Assembly: GCA_964007475.1 (NCBI GenBank)
Contig: OZ023273.1
Coordinates: 32,851,287-32,915,286 of the forward strand
Direction: 5' to 3'
DNA length: 64,000 bases
Source: Hybos culiciformis
Taxonomy: Eukaryota; Arthropoda; Insecta; Diptera; Hybotidae
The notes under the pieces were generated by a model. The model searched no databases. It was not told where the DNA came from and saw only the letters and a program-made list of their open reading frames with translations. Below are positions 1 through 12,739 of this stretch, piece by piece. Positions within the stretch are counted from its first letter, which is position 1. Every line of letters starts with the position of its first letter. The translations under genes and the position numbers were made by a program.

Positions 1-3000
1 TTAAACATATGCGTATAAAATTCTTTTAGTGGGAACAGAATATTTCCAACAACTTTATTTAGTTGCAAAGACATAAAGATACAATGAACATTAATTTTTT
101 TTTCCTTCTTGCAACATGAAATATTCATCAACGTTATTTAAATTTGTTTTATAATATTTTAAGGTACTCCTACGTTTAACAAAAAGTCCATAAAAATTGC
201 AATAATGCACTCAAAAAGAATTTAATGCAAATTTCTGTTTATCTTTTCGTTTTTTTTTTCTTTTTTTTTTTTTCAGCCAATAACGCCATGCAAATAAATT
301 GAAGGGCTTAACTGACAATGTCATTGACATTTTATGTTATAAAATTATAAAGAAATGTACCTTTTTTTAAGAAACAAATTTTTCTTTCTGTATCCTTTGA
401 AATTTCCGTGTTAAGCATTGTGTACGTTTCAGTTTTTATTATCGGCATTTAAATTTAATAAACCTTTAACTCATAAAATTAACGAAATTCAATAAATTCT
501 TGTAAATTGTACACACTATGTACAAAATAGTAGTTAAAATACAAAAATGGATCTTATAAGTATACGTATCTGCATAACTTTTCCTCATAAAAAAATATGT
601 ACTCAAGAACATAAAATTTTAGCATACATTTTTTATAACCAACAGCAAACTATTATTCAATTATTTTAATGAAAACTTTAAAAAGAAAAATTAAACTTTT
701 ATCTTAGTCTTCTCCCAATAAGGTTATAAGGAAACATAATAAGACAGAATTTGTTTTTTTATAATTTTATTAAAAAACAGAGAAAAATTTAATCAATACA
801 ACAAGAATGAAAAAATAAATCATAAATTTCAAAAACATAAAACTTCTAAATTTTTTAATTCATTTACCACTAAAAATGGAGAAAACGGCTATATTTTTGT
901 CTATCCGCCTATTCTCTTGTTTATTTTCATTTAAGCTGAAGAATGACATTCTCGAATTGAAATATTGCAACTTTGAAGTTACTTTTATTCACTATTTATT
1001 GTAAAAGTTTTTTATGAATTTTATCAAATATAATTCTCCGTTCTCTTCCACCACTTTCAAATAAAAACTTTAATTTCAATGCAGTTGTAACAAATCTTAT
1101 TTAAATCAATACAAAATGTATGAGCAACAGCAATAACAATATGGATTAGTAAACAGAAAAAAATCGTTATATATCAGTATTACATTGCAACAAAAATATG
1201 GAAATAAATTTATGAACAAAAAATAATTAAGATACCATTCCTAATGTTTGGACTTCGACAAACATTGATAATATAGCTATTTTCTTCTACTATAGACTTG
1301 CTTGACTCAGGGTTAAAGTCACAAAAAGAAAATCAATTGAATTTCAGTTTTGATATCAATTATTTAAATAAAAAAGGTCTACACAATCAAACAATTTGTA
1401 CTTTTAATATTGCACCATATATTAAAGTCTCAATACACCTACTTTCATAATTACAAACTATACAAATAAAAGTGTTAAACAGTGAATACAAATAATATGT
1501 TATAATTTTGATTGATTGGAAATAATATAATAATTCTGATTTGCTGTGAAAAAAATTTAGTTAAAACTAATTTCTTCTATTTAATAAATTAATGTTAATT
1601 CATTTTGACTTCATAAAGAGAAAATATTTTTGCTATTGAATTTTGTCAACTACGAATTTTTAATGACTAATAACCTGTCTTTTTTTTGATGCACTCAGAA
1701 AATCATATTTCTTAATTTATTTAAAAAGTTGTTTAACAATATTTTAATTATTGAAAAATTTAAAATAGCCCTCATAATCAATAAAAGAGAAATAAATTTC
1801 ACAATAAAACACTTTTACACTTTTGTCGATATTTAAAACAAATATAAACCAAATTCATAGCCAATTTTAAGACAATTTAGGATTAATTCGAAGAATTGTC
1901 AAATCAAAATTGAAAATTTTCTTAACTTATTTAATTTTAATTTTTAATCAATGTTATTTCTCTAATGTTTGTAAAATTGAATTTAAACACATAAATATAT
2001 TCTTATTATTTATGCCAATAATAAAATATATAAAAATAATATTGAATTACGTGTAGCAGAAAAGCCTCACCCTCAATATTTTAACATTGTAAACATATTT
2101 TAACATTTAAATACCCTTGATTAATTTTCCATTTAAAAAAAAATTATTGCAATTTTTATTAAATATTATATCACTTTAACTATGTGTGACATGTAAAATA
2201 ATTATTATGGATGCGATTAAAAATAATTGAATATACAAATTATATGACGCTATGCATTATGTAGACACTGTCATTTGGATTATTAAAAATTTAAATTGAC
2301 ACAAAAATTTAAATAAGTTTTACAACCAGAGAGCTAATATATAGCAAAAGGAAATAAAAAAAATTATATTATTCAATTAATACTATAATTAAACATAAAC
2401 ATTATATTATGTGCACGTACACATTACAGTACATACTTAAATAAATTCATTTTTTAAATAAATTAAAGAATTAGCATATATACGTTTAAAAATATAGATA
2501 GAAAAAAAGAAATAAAGGTGGATTCCGGTTATTATGTAGATTGTGCACAACAATTTTCTTATTAGTTTTATGATTGATCGAATTGTAACAATTCTTACTT
2601 AAAATTGTACAGTCCTTTTAATAACTGATCATTACACTTATGCATCATCATCAGCCTAAGGGCTAAAATTTCTAATTCATATTTTGACAATTTATTTGTG
2701 AATACAGAAAGATATACAAAATTTATAATTTCATATCATAAGTAGTCGGTTATAGTAGTTATTAAAAACATAATAAGTTTTATATTTGGATTGTTATTTG
2801 AACATGTTTATCGTGATATCTTTATTTCTGAAATAAAAATTAAAAAGTACCTTCCAAAATTACGACAAAAATTAATTTATATAAGTTTTTTTATTTTGAC
2901 ATAATGTAATTTTGTAAAAATATAATGAAAAGAGAAAAGAGGTCATAAAACAATAATTCGTGCCCATGACTTTTACATAAATTGTTACCGAAAATGTTAA

Positions 3001-4990
3001 ACAAAATATCTCAATTTTGTAAAATTTATTGCTAGTGAAAAAAAAAAAAAAATCTCACAAAAACAATAAAATATTTTTTTTTAAATATATTAAATTTAAA
3101 TAATAATGCTTATTGTTTTACATGTTTTCGCCGAATTTTTTTTAATTTTATTTTCTGCAGGGATTTCCGTATATTTAAAACTAAAATAATAATAATTTAC
3201 AAGAACATAATATAATTGTAAACTAATTCTAAAAGGTTTGTACGTTAAACAAATTTGAATGAATGAAATTGCACAATGCACAATTTTATGAACACCGGAG
3301 CTTCATCAGAACTGAGACCAAGGAGGAATAATTATGGATTGGCGATGAAAACTTAGTATTCGAAATTCACAAATTCAATAAATCATCTTTCAAAATTTCT
3401 AAAATTTATCTAAAAATATATTATTAATTTCGCCTTTCTATCCTACTAATTTATACTATACTAATAATTCAATAATCGATATTAAAATCCATGTTAAAAT
3501 TTTTTATGAAAATTTATTGATTTGTTTTTGTTTTTTTGTGTACAATTTCTTGGTGATATAAATCGTTATTAACTAAATAAACTTTTCCTCATTTTATTCC
3601 ACCCGCAAATATATATAATTTTTATGAAAAATGTTGACATAATACTTCACGTTTATGGTTCAGATCTTTTAACCGATAAACCTAAATATGTGTATAAATG
3701 CACATAAATATTGTATAATTTTATATATATATACAAATACAAATATAAATTATTATTTGCAAAAGTCATATTTGTTATTAATTGGATTTAAAAATACGGT
3801 TAAATGTATTGGCGATAACAGAGTCAAACTTTATGGTTATTTTTACTTTCACTTTATCTCAAACCAATAATGTAATTTTAAAAATATACATTTTGCAGAC
3901 AGACATTATATTAGACATTATAAAAAAAATATTTTTAAAAATATACATAACTTTAAAAATAATTCAGCCTTGTAAATTCAAATGGGTTGAAAAGTTTATA
4001 ATTTTTTGATATAATAATAAAAAATAAATGAATTCTGCAACTTTATCGTTATTTCAATAATTTTCTCTGAAAACTTGACTCCTGCAACAATCATAATTAT
4101 CAAAAATGTGTTTTTTAAAATTATCGCTTAAATATCAACAACTTCAAATATTGCGTTCTATATTAATTTGACGATTTTTTATTCGAGTCATTTAGCACTG
4201 TCAATGACATAATAAAGTATTGCATATACATCGAAAATTATTTACAATCAATATATTATCAAATGTTATCAAAAAAACTTCCGGGGTTGTTATTTTTATT
4301 AATTTTCATATATTAGTAATAAAACAATACGTATATACATATCCTTTGTGATTCCTAAAGAGCTATATAATTATACCACGTTAAATTTAAACCAGTTCCC
4401 AATTTAGATATTGTTTTTACTGAATATAACTACATTGACATCACATTTTAATATAACGACAAAAAGATAATAATATTATTATTATATTCATGAAGAGAAA
4501 ATTTAACTTGCTTTACAATGATATTTTACTATTAAAACTAGTTTCCTATTTTATTTTTTTTAAACAACAAAAATTACAAATAGCTCATGATATTTTTTAA
4601 TAATTCACTTCTTTTTAATTTTTCTTTTTTTTTTAATGGAAAAGTTGAATAATTTTTTAACCTAAACTTAATTATATGTAATTACAATCTGCTTAACAAA
4701 TATTTTCAACTTTTATAGGATTTTTATGAATTATATAAATAAAAATACATTACAAATATATTTTTATATAAAATAATATAATTTATAATTTATACGTTAT
4801 TTCTTGGCACCATGACTGAAAATAAAACAGCTTCTGGTTTTGTGCAGAAAAGTAATTTAAATTAATTATGACGTATTTTAATTTTAAGAACACTTTTCAA
4901 TCTGTCAAACATTAATATAATTTAAGATTAAAGATTAATGATATGTATATACATTTTTAAATATTAAATGCATATTTATTAGTTATAAAA
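1..4990. other. AT-rich gene-free stretch
   Basis: I see no coding exon, RNA gene or clear transposon here. Open frames are short and made of Lys/Asn/Ile/Phe/Tyr codons, as expected by chance at this base composition. Homopolymer A and T runs are frequent. Confidence 0.6.
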
Positions 4991-4999
4991 AAAAATAAA

Positions 5000-5440
5000 A
5001 TACTTAAGCCGACTATTGTGTAAATTTTAAAAATTAAATTATTTCTTGATTTCCGTCAACCCATATGAAATTAACAAATTAAATTAAGTTGATTTAAAAA
5101 AAAAAAAATGTCATAAAAAATCACAGATTTGATGAGAAATATAAAATTCTAATAAAAATTTATTCATTGAACTTTATAACGAATATTAGTTAGACTACTG
5201 AAGAGAATAAAAATTTTGTTTTGGTTTTGTATTTCTACAAATTTCGAGAATCAAAGCATCAAACAGCCCATCATTGAAAATTTTTTATTTCTGAAAAAAA
5301 AATAACTTAGCCGACTATTGTGCACAATTGCACATTTTAAAAATTTTAATCGAAAAAAAGAATTAAGTTCTGATTTAAAAAAAAATTTATGGCTAAAAAA
5401 TCACAGAATTAGCCACATTAGAATATACTACATCATTGTC
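5000..5440. repeat. Diverged direct duplication, about 300 bp offset
   Basis: Two related blocks occur in the same orientation, near 5000-5140 and near 5300-5420. Both contain GCCGACTATTGTG followed by ATTTTAAAAATT, then AATTAAGTT, GATTTAAAAAAAA and AAAAAATCACAGA in the same order. The copies differ by substitutions and indels, so this is an old local duplication or two copies of one dispersed repeat. No coding content was recognised in either copy. Confidence 0.6.
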
Positions 5441-5768
5441 TGATGGTCCTAATGTAAACTCTGTTTTTAGTAAAAATTTTGCAATGAATTTATTTCATAG
5501 TTTAATTTTGTTTTTAAAATCTGGGATCAAGGTCTGTTCTAAATTATTCGATGCGTATTTTCGATCAACCGATTGTCTGGGATTGCCGCCTTTTAACATT
5601 AACTTTAGAAGCAAATATGGAACAAAGATGTTATCTAGTGGATTGGGAGTAGGATTTAATGAGAACCAATCCGTAACAACTATATTTTTGCTCTCATACC
5701 GAGATTTCGAATACCGAGATGTTTTGATGGATACTCCCCCAAGATTGTCGTTTGAAGATAGTATGTAA
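5436..5768 (+). other. Unidentified 110-codon open frame, open on both strands
   Basis: This stretch is richer in G and C than its surroundings and stays open for 110 codons on the plus strand. The complementary strand is also open for about 92 codons (from about 5773 down to 5495). The plus reading contains segments such as GLPPFNINFRSKYG and DFEYRDVLMDTPPR; the minus reading contains NIVVTDWFSLNPTPNP and KGGNPRQSVDRKYA. I recognise no family in either. No convincing splice sites were seen. It may be a decayed transposon or retrogene fragment, or a lone exon; the coding strand is undecided. Confidence 0.3.
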
Positions 5769-5779
5769 TGTGTTCATTG

Positions 5780-8700
5780 TTTTTATTATTAATGTTTACC
5801 ATTTTAGATAAAAAAAAAATTATGTATCAACTTTGCAGTATTGTCGCGCTCATGCAAACGGCCTTTATGCAAATTAGTATACTACTTCTTAAATTGTAAT
5901 AAAATAATAAATTAAATAAATTATTTTTTATAATTTTCTGGTTGAGATACATTTCAGTTTTAAATTGATCTTATGACACAAATTTTCTAATCAATTTAAA
6001 TTTTCAGACGATATAACTTTAAATTCAATATGAAAAGAAATTTAATGAAAATCAGTTTTTTTTTCTCTTTATTATGAAGCCCCGATAAAATCTTTTTTCA
6101 ATACCAGAAATTTTCTTTCTTTTATTTATTTTTATCTAACAATCTGATTCAGTTAAAAGACTCTATTAGATTATGTAATTTTTATTATTTTTAATGTGTC
6201 TTCCAGTTGCATGACTTTCATTTTCTTTTAGTTCCAATTACTATTCGATTTTTTATTGTATTTTATAAAAGAAATAAAAATAAAATAAATATACTCGTTG
6301 TTCATGTACATTATACATATAAGTATAAATGATATAATGTATTTATACTTTATAAAAAAAATATGTATATTTTCTATTACATTTTTATTTAACATTTCTT
6401 ATACCAAATTGTTTTGTTATAAATTTTTTCAGTATATAGTTGTTGCTTTTTGTTTTTTTTTTTTTTTTTTGTAAATATTGTCAGTTCCTTTCTGTAAAAA
6501 AAATTAAATATTTATAAATTTAATAAAATAAAATCCGATAATAAAATGGTCAATAAAATAAAAAAATATTTTATTTTCAATATAAATTATTCAAGAAGGT
6601 CGTTTTGGAGAGAAAAAAAGTATATGCTAATTGAAGTTAAATCTTATTTAATTTTATTTTACATACATATATTTTATATATATATATATTTTATTATGAT
6701 AATTGAAATAAAATGTACATAATATGTTAGCTTTTTTAATTGAATACATAATAAACAAAAATTAATTTAATAAATCGGCTCTTACTCATTTCTATTTTCC
6801 AACAATTTTAGATGTACATAAATAAGTCTATTTTCAATATTATTTCTATGAAATTGCTACCTCTATCCCTGAGAGTCATATTAATTTTTATTAAAAAATT
6901 GACAAACAGAATGTATTCAAATTCAAAACAAGAATTCGCAAAAAAATAATTAAATTTTATTTGCATAAAAATATTTTATTAAAATCACAACGACATTAAT
7001 TTAATAAACAAAATAGGTCTGTTATTTGTTTTCCGTTATTTGCATTTCTATTTAAAAAAGCAACATGCTTCCTTATAAAACATAAACGTCACTTTTCTAA
7101 GTGCCCATGCTGGCACATGAAAATTACAATTTCGAATACTGGAGATTTAATCAAAATAATATTCCCATATTTTCACTTCTTAAAGGTATGAATATATAAA
7201 TATATTTATATATATAAAGAAATCTCATATACACTTGAGCAGCTTGAGCGGTTACTTCTTTGATCAAATTATTTTTAAAAAAAATGTTCAAACATTATAT
7301 AAGTATATAAATTTAATGGTTAGATAATTAAATATTTTTTTCTTCTTTTTTTGGTGGTTAGTTCAAATAAATACAATAGGATATCAAATGACCAATCATT
7401 TAATAGAAAAACCAACATGAAAATATAATTGACATTTAACCTACAAATCAAAAAAATAAAAACTATAATTAAAAAAAATATCTATTTTGCATAGTATATA
7501 AGAAATTATGTTCAATGCATAATAAAAATATGTAAAAAAATATATATTGGTACTTTTTTTTTAATTTTCTTATTCTTTCTCTAAAACTGATTAGTTTTAT
7601 TACTCGATTATAATAATTATATTAATAGGCTTAAGTATTTGGAAATTAAAAGAAGAAAGTATTTATTTATTTTTATTAATTTGTTTTTACATATAAATAT
7701 AAACAAATAAATATATTTTCTTATTTTAAATTCGATAAAACGAATAACATCTAGTTTATTATTATTATTAGGTCATTATTTCGAAATAATAAAATGAAAA
7801 ATGTTAATGCAATAATAATAACGACTATAGAAATAATCAACCAAATACGGGTTTCCACCTTAAGTCTTTCGTTTTTAAATATTTCTAAAAATCACAACTT
7901 TATGATAGGAATATTTTTAAATTTGCATTTATCACTCAAACTTTTTATCGTTATTTAATTTGATTAGAAATTACAGTTTTTTTTATTGAAATAGTCTAAA
8001 AAATTTTCTAAGTTTCTGATTTATAAACATAATTAATATTCTTATTTATTATAATTATATTGATTATAGAAATTAAAAATTTTAATTGAGAAACTAAAAA
8101 GTACCTAATACAGTATTAATGATTAATTACAATAATTAATACATTTTTTTGATATAAAACTTGTTTTAAGATGTTTTTATGTTTAAATTTATAGTAGATT
8201 TAAAGATTTTTAATTGATCAACTAAAATAATTATTATTATATTGATATAAATTTTCTGCTTTCGTGCAATAAAAATATGTAGTATGTATCAATTTAAATT
8301 TATGTTGGCAACTTTTTTATTTAAACATTATTATATTGCAAAGTTTTTACTAAATTAGTAGTATAACACTTTTATGATAATATTAACCTGATGATAGTGT
8401 TGTCTTTAATATAAGATAAACATGTTAAAGGGTCATTAGTTATAGCTGTATTAAATTCATCACTAATTTATGAGTACTTTTATTACTTATGTCTTTTAGT
8501 ACTATTAAGAGTACTTAGAGCTTTAAACGACTACAAAGGTGATGAAACTTATTATAATTTAATTTTTATTTAATTTTTATTTATAAATTTAATTTTTATT
8601 AAACTTAAATAAAATTAAAACACAACAAAAAAAAAAAATTCTTGCAAATTTAGTAATTTATTTATCTATTTATTTCTTATGTTGTAAAAATATTGCAAAA

Positions 8701-10980
8701 TCATGCTCTTAACTACTCAAAGGATACGTAACATTATTCGGTAACAAATTTTTTTTTGTATTTATTGTGAAATATTATGCCTTTTTACTTTACAAAATAT
8801 TAATAAATTCAAAACTTAAGCATTAAAAATAAAGCCTCCAAATATATTGCGAGGCGATTCAGGATATTGTTATGTGGTGAAATTAAAAAAAAAAACAATT
8901 AAATTTAATAATAACTTTAAAATTATTCAATAATACTATTATAAATGTCATGAAATAAAATATTTTATGAGTTTATGTTAAAAATTAATTAAATAAATTA
9001 AATATATTAATGTAAACTAATTCATCAACATTTCAAATACTATTCAAATAATTATGTTTCATAAGAATGCACGAAAATCAATCAAATTTTTAAAACTTTT
9101 AAACTTAATAGAAATAAATTATAAATGCGATTTTATGCTATTTTTGTTGAAGTTTCAGTCATAGAGATGCAAGAATTTATAGGTAGGTACAATAAATTTT
9201 ACCTGCAAGATATAGATAAGACAAATAATATGAATATAAATAAAATGAAATTATGTGTAATTTTAATTAAAGCGTATTTACAAAGTTATTAAAACAATTT
9301 TTATGATTTTAATTTTTTTTTTTTAATTTTTATACTTTTCGGTTCTTTTCCTTTATTTTGTAACCTATGATATTTTTATTTTGAAATCTTTATGGCAAAA
9401 ATATAAAAAAAATAATAATAATGTTTGAACATTATATTTATTTTTAATAATAATATCATTTAATATAATATTTTCCTGGAGTCTGATGTTTTTATATTGC
9501 CAAACTAATAATATTGCAATTCACACTAAAAAACTGTAATAAAAAAAGCAATAAATATTTTGAACATAAAATAATTTTCTTTTAAAATAATGAGAGCTAT
9601 ATTGTACCAAAAGTTCTGCAAAAAAATTTCTTATATAAAACGAATATATAAACGAATTTCAAAATTTATCATTCTAAGAGATATATAATTTTTTAACATT
9701 CATAGAGATATAATTATTAACGGCCTAGCTTATAAATCAAAAAATTAAGAAAATCAATAAAAATATCTACAATTTAGTTCATTTCGATTGCTTTATTATT
9801 TCAAATTTGTGGAAAATTTTAAAGTGAAGAATTTAGAAACATCAAATACTAATTTCTAAGACAAATACAAGAAGTTGGTTCCAGAATAAAGCACTTTAAT
9901 AAACAAATTTGGTAAATTCTTCATTATTCAAAATATTATTATCTATATGTCAAGATTTTCGTTCAAACTTAGTTTCTATACAACTTTGTGGATTCTCGTC
10001 TCATTATCATTTAATCCACAGTATTCTAAATTTGAATTTTTCCGTCTTTAGTTCTGATACCTTCTTCTTTCGAACTAATGAAATAAAGTGCTGACTAGAC
10101 CACAACTATGGGTTTTTTAAATAAATCAATTGTAGTTTAGATCCTTGGCTCAAAGAATTAAGTTAAGCTTTAGTCTGTATAGAAGCCAGTACAGAAGTTA
10201 AGAAACCAAATTTAATTCAACCTATAATTATTTATTACATTTTATTGAAGATAATTATTATATTGAAGATAATTAGAGTACATTTATTTACCAATTTATA
10301 TATAGGTACACTAGAACATGTTTTCTTAGTAAAGTTTTCAAAGATTCTATTTAATCTATAATAAAAATAATTATTTCTTGAATAGGATGGTCAAATAGAA
10401 TAAAATGATGAATAATTAAGAAATATTCTTTAGAAAAAAAAAACATTTAATGAAATTATTTTTTTAATGTCTTTTAACTGTTTGAAAATATTAATAAAAT
10501 AATTAATTTTTTTTTTTTCTGTAATATAAAATTATTCATAGATTTTAAATGGCAGTAAATAAATAAAATAAATAATTACTACTTCTAAACCCGAAAAAAA
10601 ATAAAAAACAAAAGAGTACCACACCTACCGATTCTAAGTTAAAAGGATTTTCAAAAGAACGAAGTGTTAAATTTTTTATTGTGTCTTAAAGCAAAATTTT
10701 CTCAAGATAGAAGAAATATACTTTATTTTTTTTCTGCCGAGAGATTATTAAAAATTTAAGACAGTAAAGGTGTGGTCATAAATTTTTTTTAATAATTTTA
10801 TTGCGCCAAAAAGAGGAAGTTTTTTTCTTTTAATTCTTCTTTTATTTCAAGCCTTTGAAAAAGGAAATTGATGTAGAACTTTAATATTATGATTTGTTTT
10901 CATGTATTTTTTTAATTTATTTTGATTATTTTTTGTTTTCTTGAACATGGACAAATCTTCGAAATATGAAATGCTGAAGA
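5780..10980. other. AT-rich intergenic DNA
   Basis: No gene or RNA recognised. The stretch contains simple AT repeats, for example a TA run at about 6661-6690 and another at about 7195-7220, and a small duplication of ATTGAAGATAATTA near 10245-10275. Short open frames, such as one at 9909-10094, carry no recognisable motif and are judged fortuitous. Confidence 0.55.
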
Positions 10981-11132
10981 TTTTTTTTTGAAGTTTATAC
11001 TTCTTTAGGCGCGGTGTATGATATAAATGAGTAATTCTGTAGGGGGTAAAAATTTTTTTACTCATTCGAATTTGAGTTAAAAAAAAAAACGACATGCTGT
11101 ACCGTTTGAATACTCAAAAAAAATGAGTCAAC

Positions 11133-11387
11133 TCAATAATCATTTGTTATTTATAAAAACAAAATAATTTGGCGCGAAAAATTTAAATTCAAATTATTTT
11201 TAAAAATCTTTCGTTTACAAATTTTTTAAGATTTAAATTTTTTTTCAAATTAGGTAGTTCAATAATCATTTGTCATTTATAAAAACAAAATAATTTGGGG
11301 CGGAAAATTTAAATTCAAATTATTTTTTAAAAATCTTTCGTTTACAAATTATTTAACAACTAAAATTTATTTTTCAAAATAGGTAGG
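11133..11387. repeat. 126-bp tandem duplication (two copies)
   Basis: A unit beginning TCAATAATCATTTG occurs at 11133 and again at 11259, a period of 126 bp. Both copies run through TTATAAAAACAAAATAATTT, a GC patch (GGCGCG in the first, GGGGCGG in the second), AAATTTAAATTCAAATTA and AATCTTTCGTTTACAAATT, and end near a TAGGTAG motif. The copies are close to identical. The duplication abuts the satellite array that follows, and the shared AATAGGTAG ending suggests they belong to one composite repeat. Confidence 0.8.
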
Positions 11388-12510
11388 TCCCGTGAAATAA
11401 AGATTACCTGCCGAAAATTTTTTGAGCAGGGACCTACGGTTAGGTCGTGCCGGCTCAAATTATGTTAAAAAAAATTTTTTCCTCCGCTGAAATAATTAGA
11501 TTACCTGACCAAAAATTTTGGATACGGAGCTACAGTTAGAGTCTTCCCGCCTCAAAATATACCAAAATAATTTTTTTTTTCAAAATAGGTAGCTCGGGTG
11601 AGAAATAAAGATTACCTGCCCAAAAAAAAGGAAGGAAGTGAGGGCGGCAGTAAGGGCTGAAGAGCGGTCGGAAGGGAGGGCGCAAGGGAGGGCGGAAGGG
11701 AGGGCGGAAGGGAGGGCGGAAGGGAGGGCGGAAGAGAGGGCGGAAGGGATGGCGGAAGGGAGGGCGGAAGGGAGGGCGGAAGGGAGGGCGGAAGGGAGGG
11801 CGGAACGGAGGACAGAAGTTAGGGCGGAAGTTAGGGCGGAAGTTAGGGCGGAAGTTAGGGCGGAAGTGAGGGCGGAAGTGAGGGCGGAAGTGAGAGCGGA
11901 AGTGAGGGCGGAAGTGAGGGCGGAAGTGAGGGTGGAAGTGAGGGCTGAAGTGAGGGCGGAAGTGAGGGCGGAAGTGAGGGCGGAAGTGAGGGCGGAAATG
12001 AGGGCAGAAGTGAGGGCGGAAGTGAGGGCGGAAGTGAGGGCGGAAGTGAGGGCGGAAGTGAGGGCGGAAGTGAGGACGGAAGTGAGGACGGAAGTGAGGG
12101 CGGAAGTGAGGGCGGCAGTAAGGGCTGAAGAGAGGTCGGAAGTGAGGGCGGAAGTGAGGGCGGAAATGAGGGCGGAAGTGAGGTCGGAAGTGAGAGCGGA
12201 AGTGAGGGCGGAAGCGAGGGTGGTAGTGAGGGCGGAAATCAGGGTGGAAATCATGACGGAAGTGAGGGCGGAAGAGAGGTTGGTAGTTAGGGCAGAAGTG
12301 AGGGCGGAAGTGAAGGCGGAAGTGAGGGTGGAATTACCTGACCAAAAATTTTGGAGAGGGAGCTATGGTTAGGGTCTTCCCTGCTTAAAATATGCAAAAA
12401 AAAATGTTTTATAAATAGGTAGCGCCGGTGAAATAAAGATTACCTGCCCAAAAGTTTTGGGTAGCTAGCTACTTTTAGAGTCGTCCTGGCTCAAAATATA
12501 AAAAAAAAAA
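11377..12510. repeat. Satellite of roughly 100-bp units, about four copies
   Basis: A unit of about 100 bp recurs at about 11377, 11480, 11581 and 12403. Its recognisable parts, in order, are AATAGGTAG, GTGAAATAAAGATTACCTG, CCAAAAATTTTGG, GGGAGCTACGGTTAG, a GTCxTCCC segment and CTCAAAATAT followed by an A-rich run. The third copy is split: its left part ends at about 11625 and its right part resumes near 12330 with TTACCTGACCAAAA, and the 12-bp minisatellite fills the gap. The copies differ from one another by several percent. It encodes nothing recognisable. Confidence 0.75.
11638..12331. repeat. GC-rich 12-bp minisatellite (GTGAGGGCGGAA)n
   Basis: About 57 head-to-tail copies of a 12-bp unit. 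The left part is dominated by GGGAGGGCGGAA (about 11670-11815), followed by a short block of GTTAGGGCGGAA (about 11818-11860), and the rest is mainly GTGAGGGCGGAA with point variants. Because 12 is divisible by three and the unit has no stop, both strands stay open for over 220 codons (Val-Arg-Ala-Glu on plus, Ala-Leu-Thr-Ser on minus). These are artefacts of the repeat, not genes. The array is a sharp GC-rich island in AT-rich DNA, with purine-rich, G-run-bearing sequence on the plus strand. Confidence 0.92.
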
Positions 12511-12514
12511 ACAC

Positions 12515-12729
12515 ACGAAGCAGTCATAGAACTGCCTACAGAAGTTTATACTTAAAAAATTTAAACTATGAAATAACAGTGGCTACAAATGATAGTCTGC
12601 TGAGTACAAAATGTAAATTAAAATAAAAATATTTTTTTTACATTTTGTACTGCATTTGCAGCCACTGTTATTTCATAGTTTAAATTTTTTAAGTATAAAC
12701 TTCTGTAGGCAGTTCTATGACTGCTTCGT
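12515..12729. repeat. Large near-perfect foldback (inverted repeat)
   Basis: The left arm starts ACGAAGCAGTCATAGAACTG at 12515 and is matched by its exact reverse complement ending at 12729. About 70 bp (12515-12584) pair without mismatch. After one mismatch and a small asymmetric bulge the pairing resumes with TACAAAATGTAAA on the left against its complement on the right, leaving an A/T-only loop near 12620-12640. The structure directly abuts the satellite array. It could be a foldback/MITE end or, if transcribed, a long hairpin RNA precursor. The near-identical arms suggest recent origin or gene conversion. Confidence 0.9.
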
Positions 12730-12739
12730 TTTTTTTTTT

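Noticed and set aside
11580..12372. Two overlapping frames of over 220 codons (Val-Arg-Ala-Glu on plus, Ala-Leu-Thr-Ser on minus) that look like repeat proteins
   Set aside because: They arise because the 12-bp minisatellite unit is a multiple of three and contains no stop; there is no start context, splice site or non-repeat domain.
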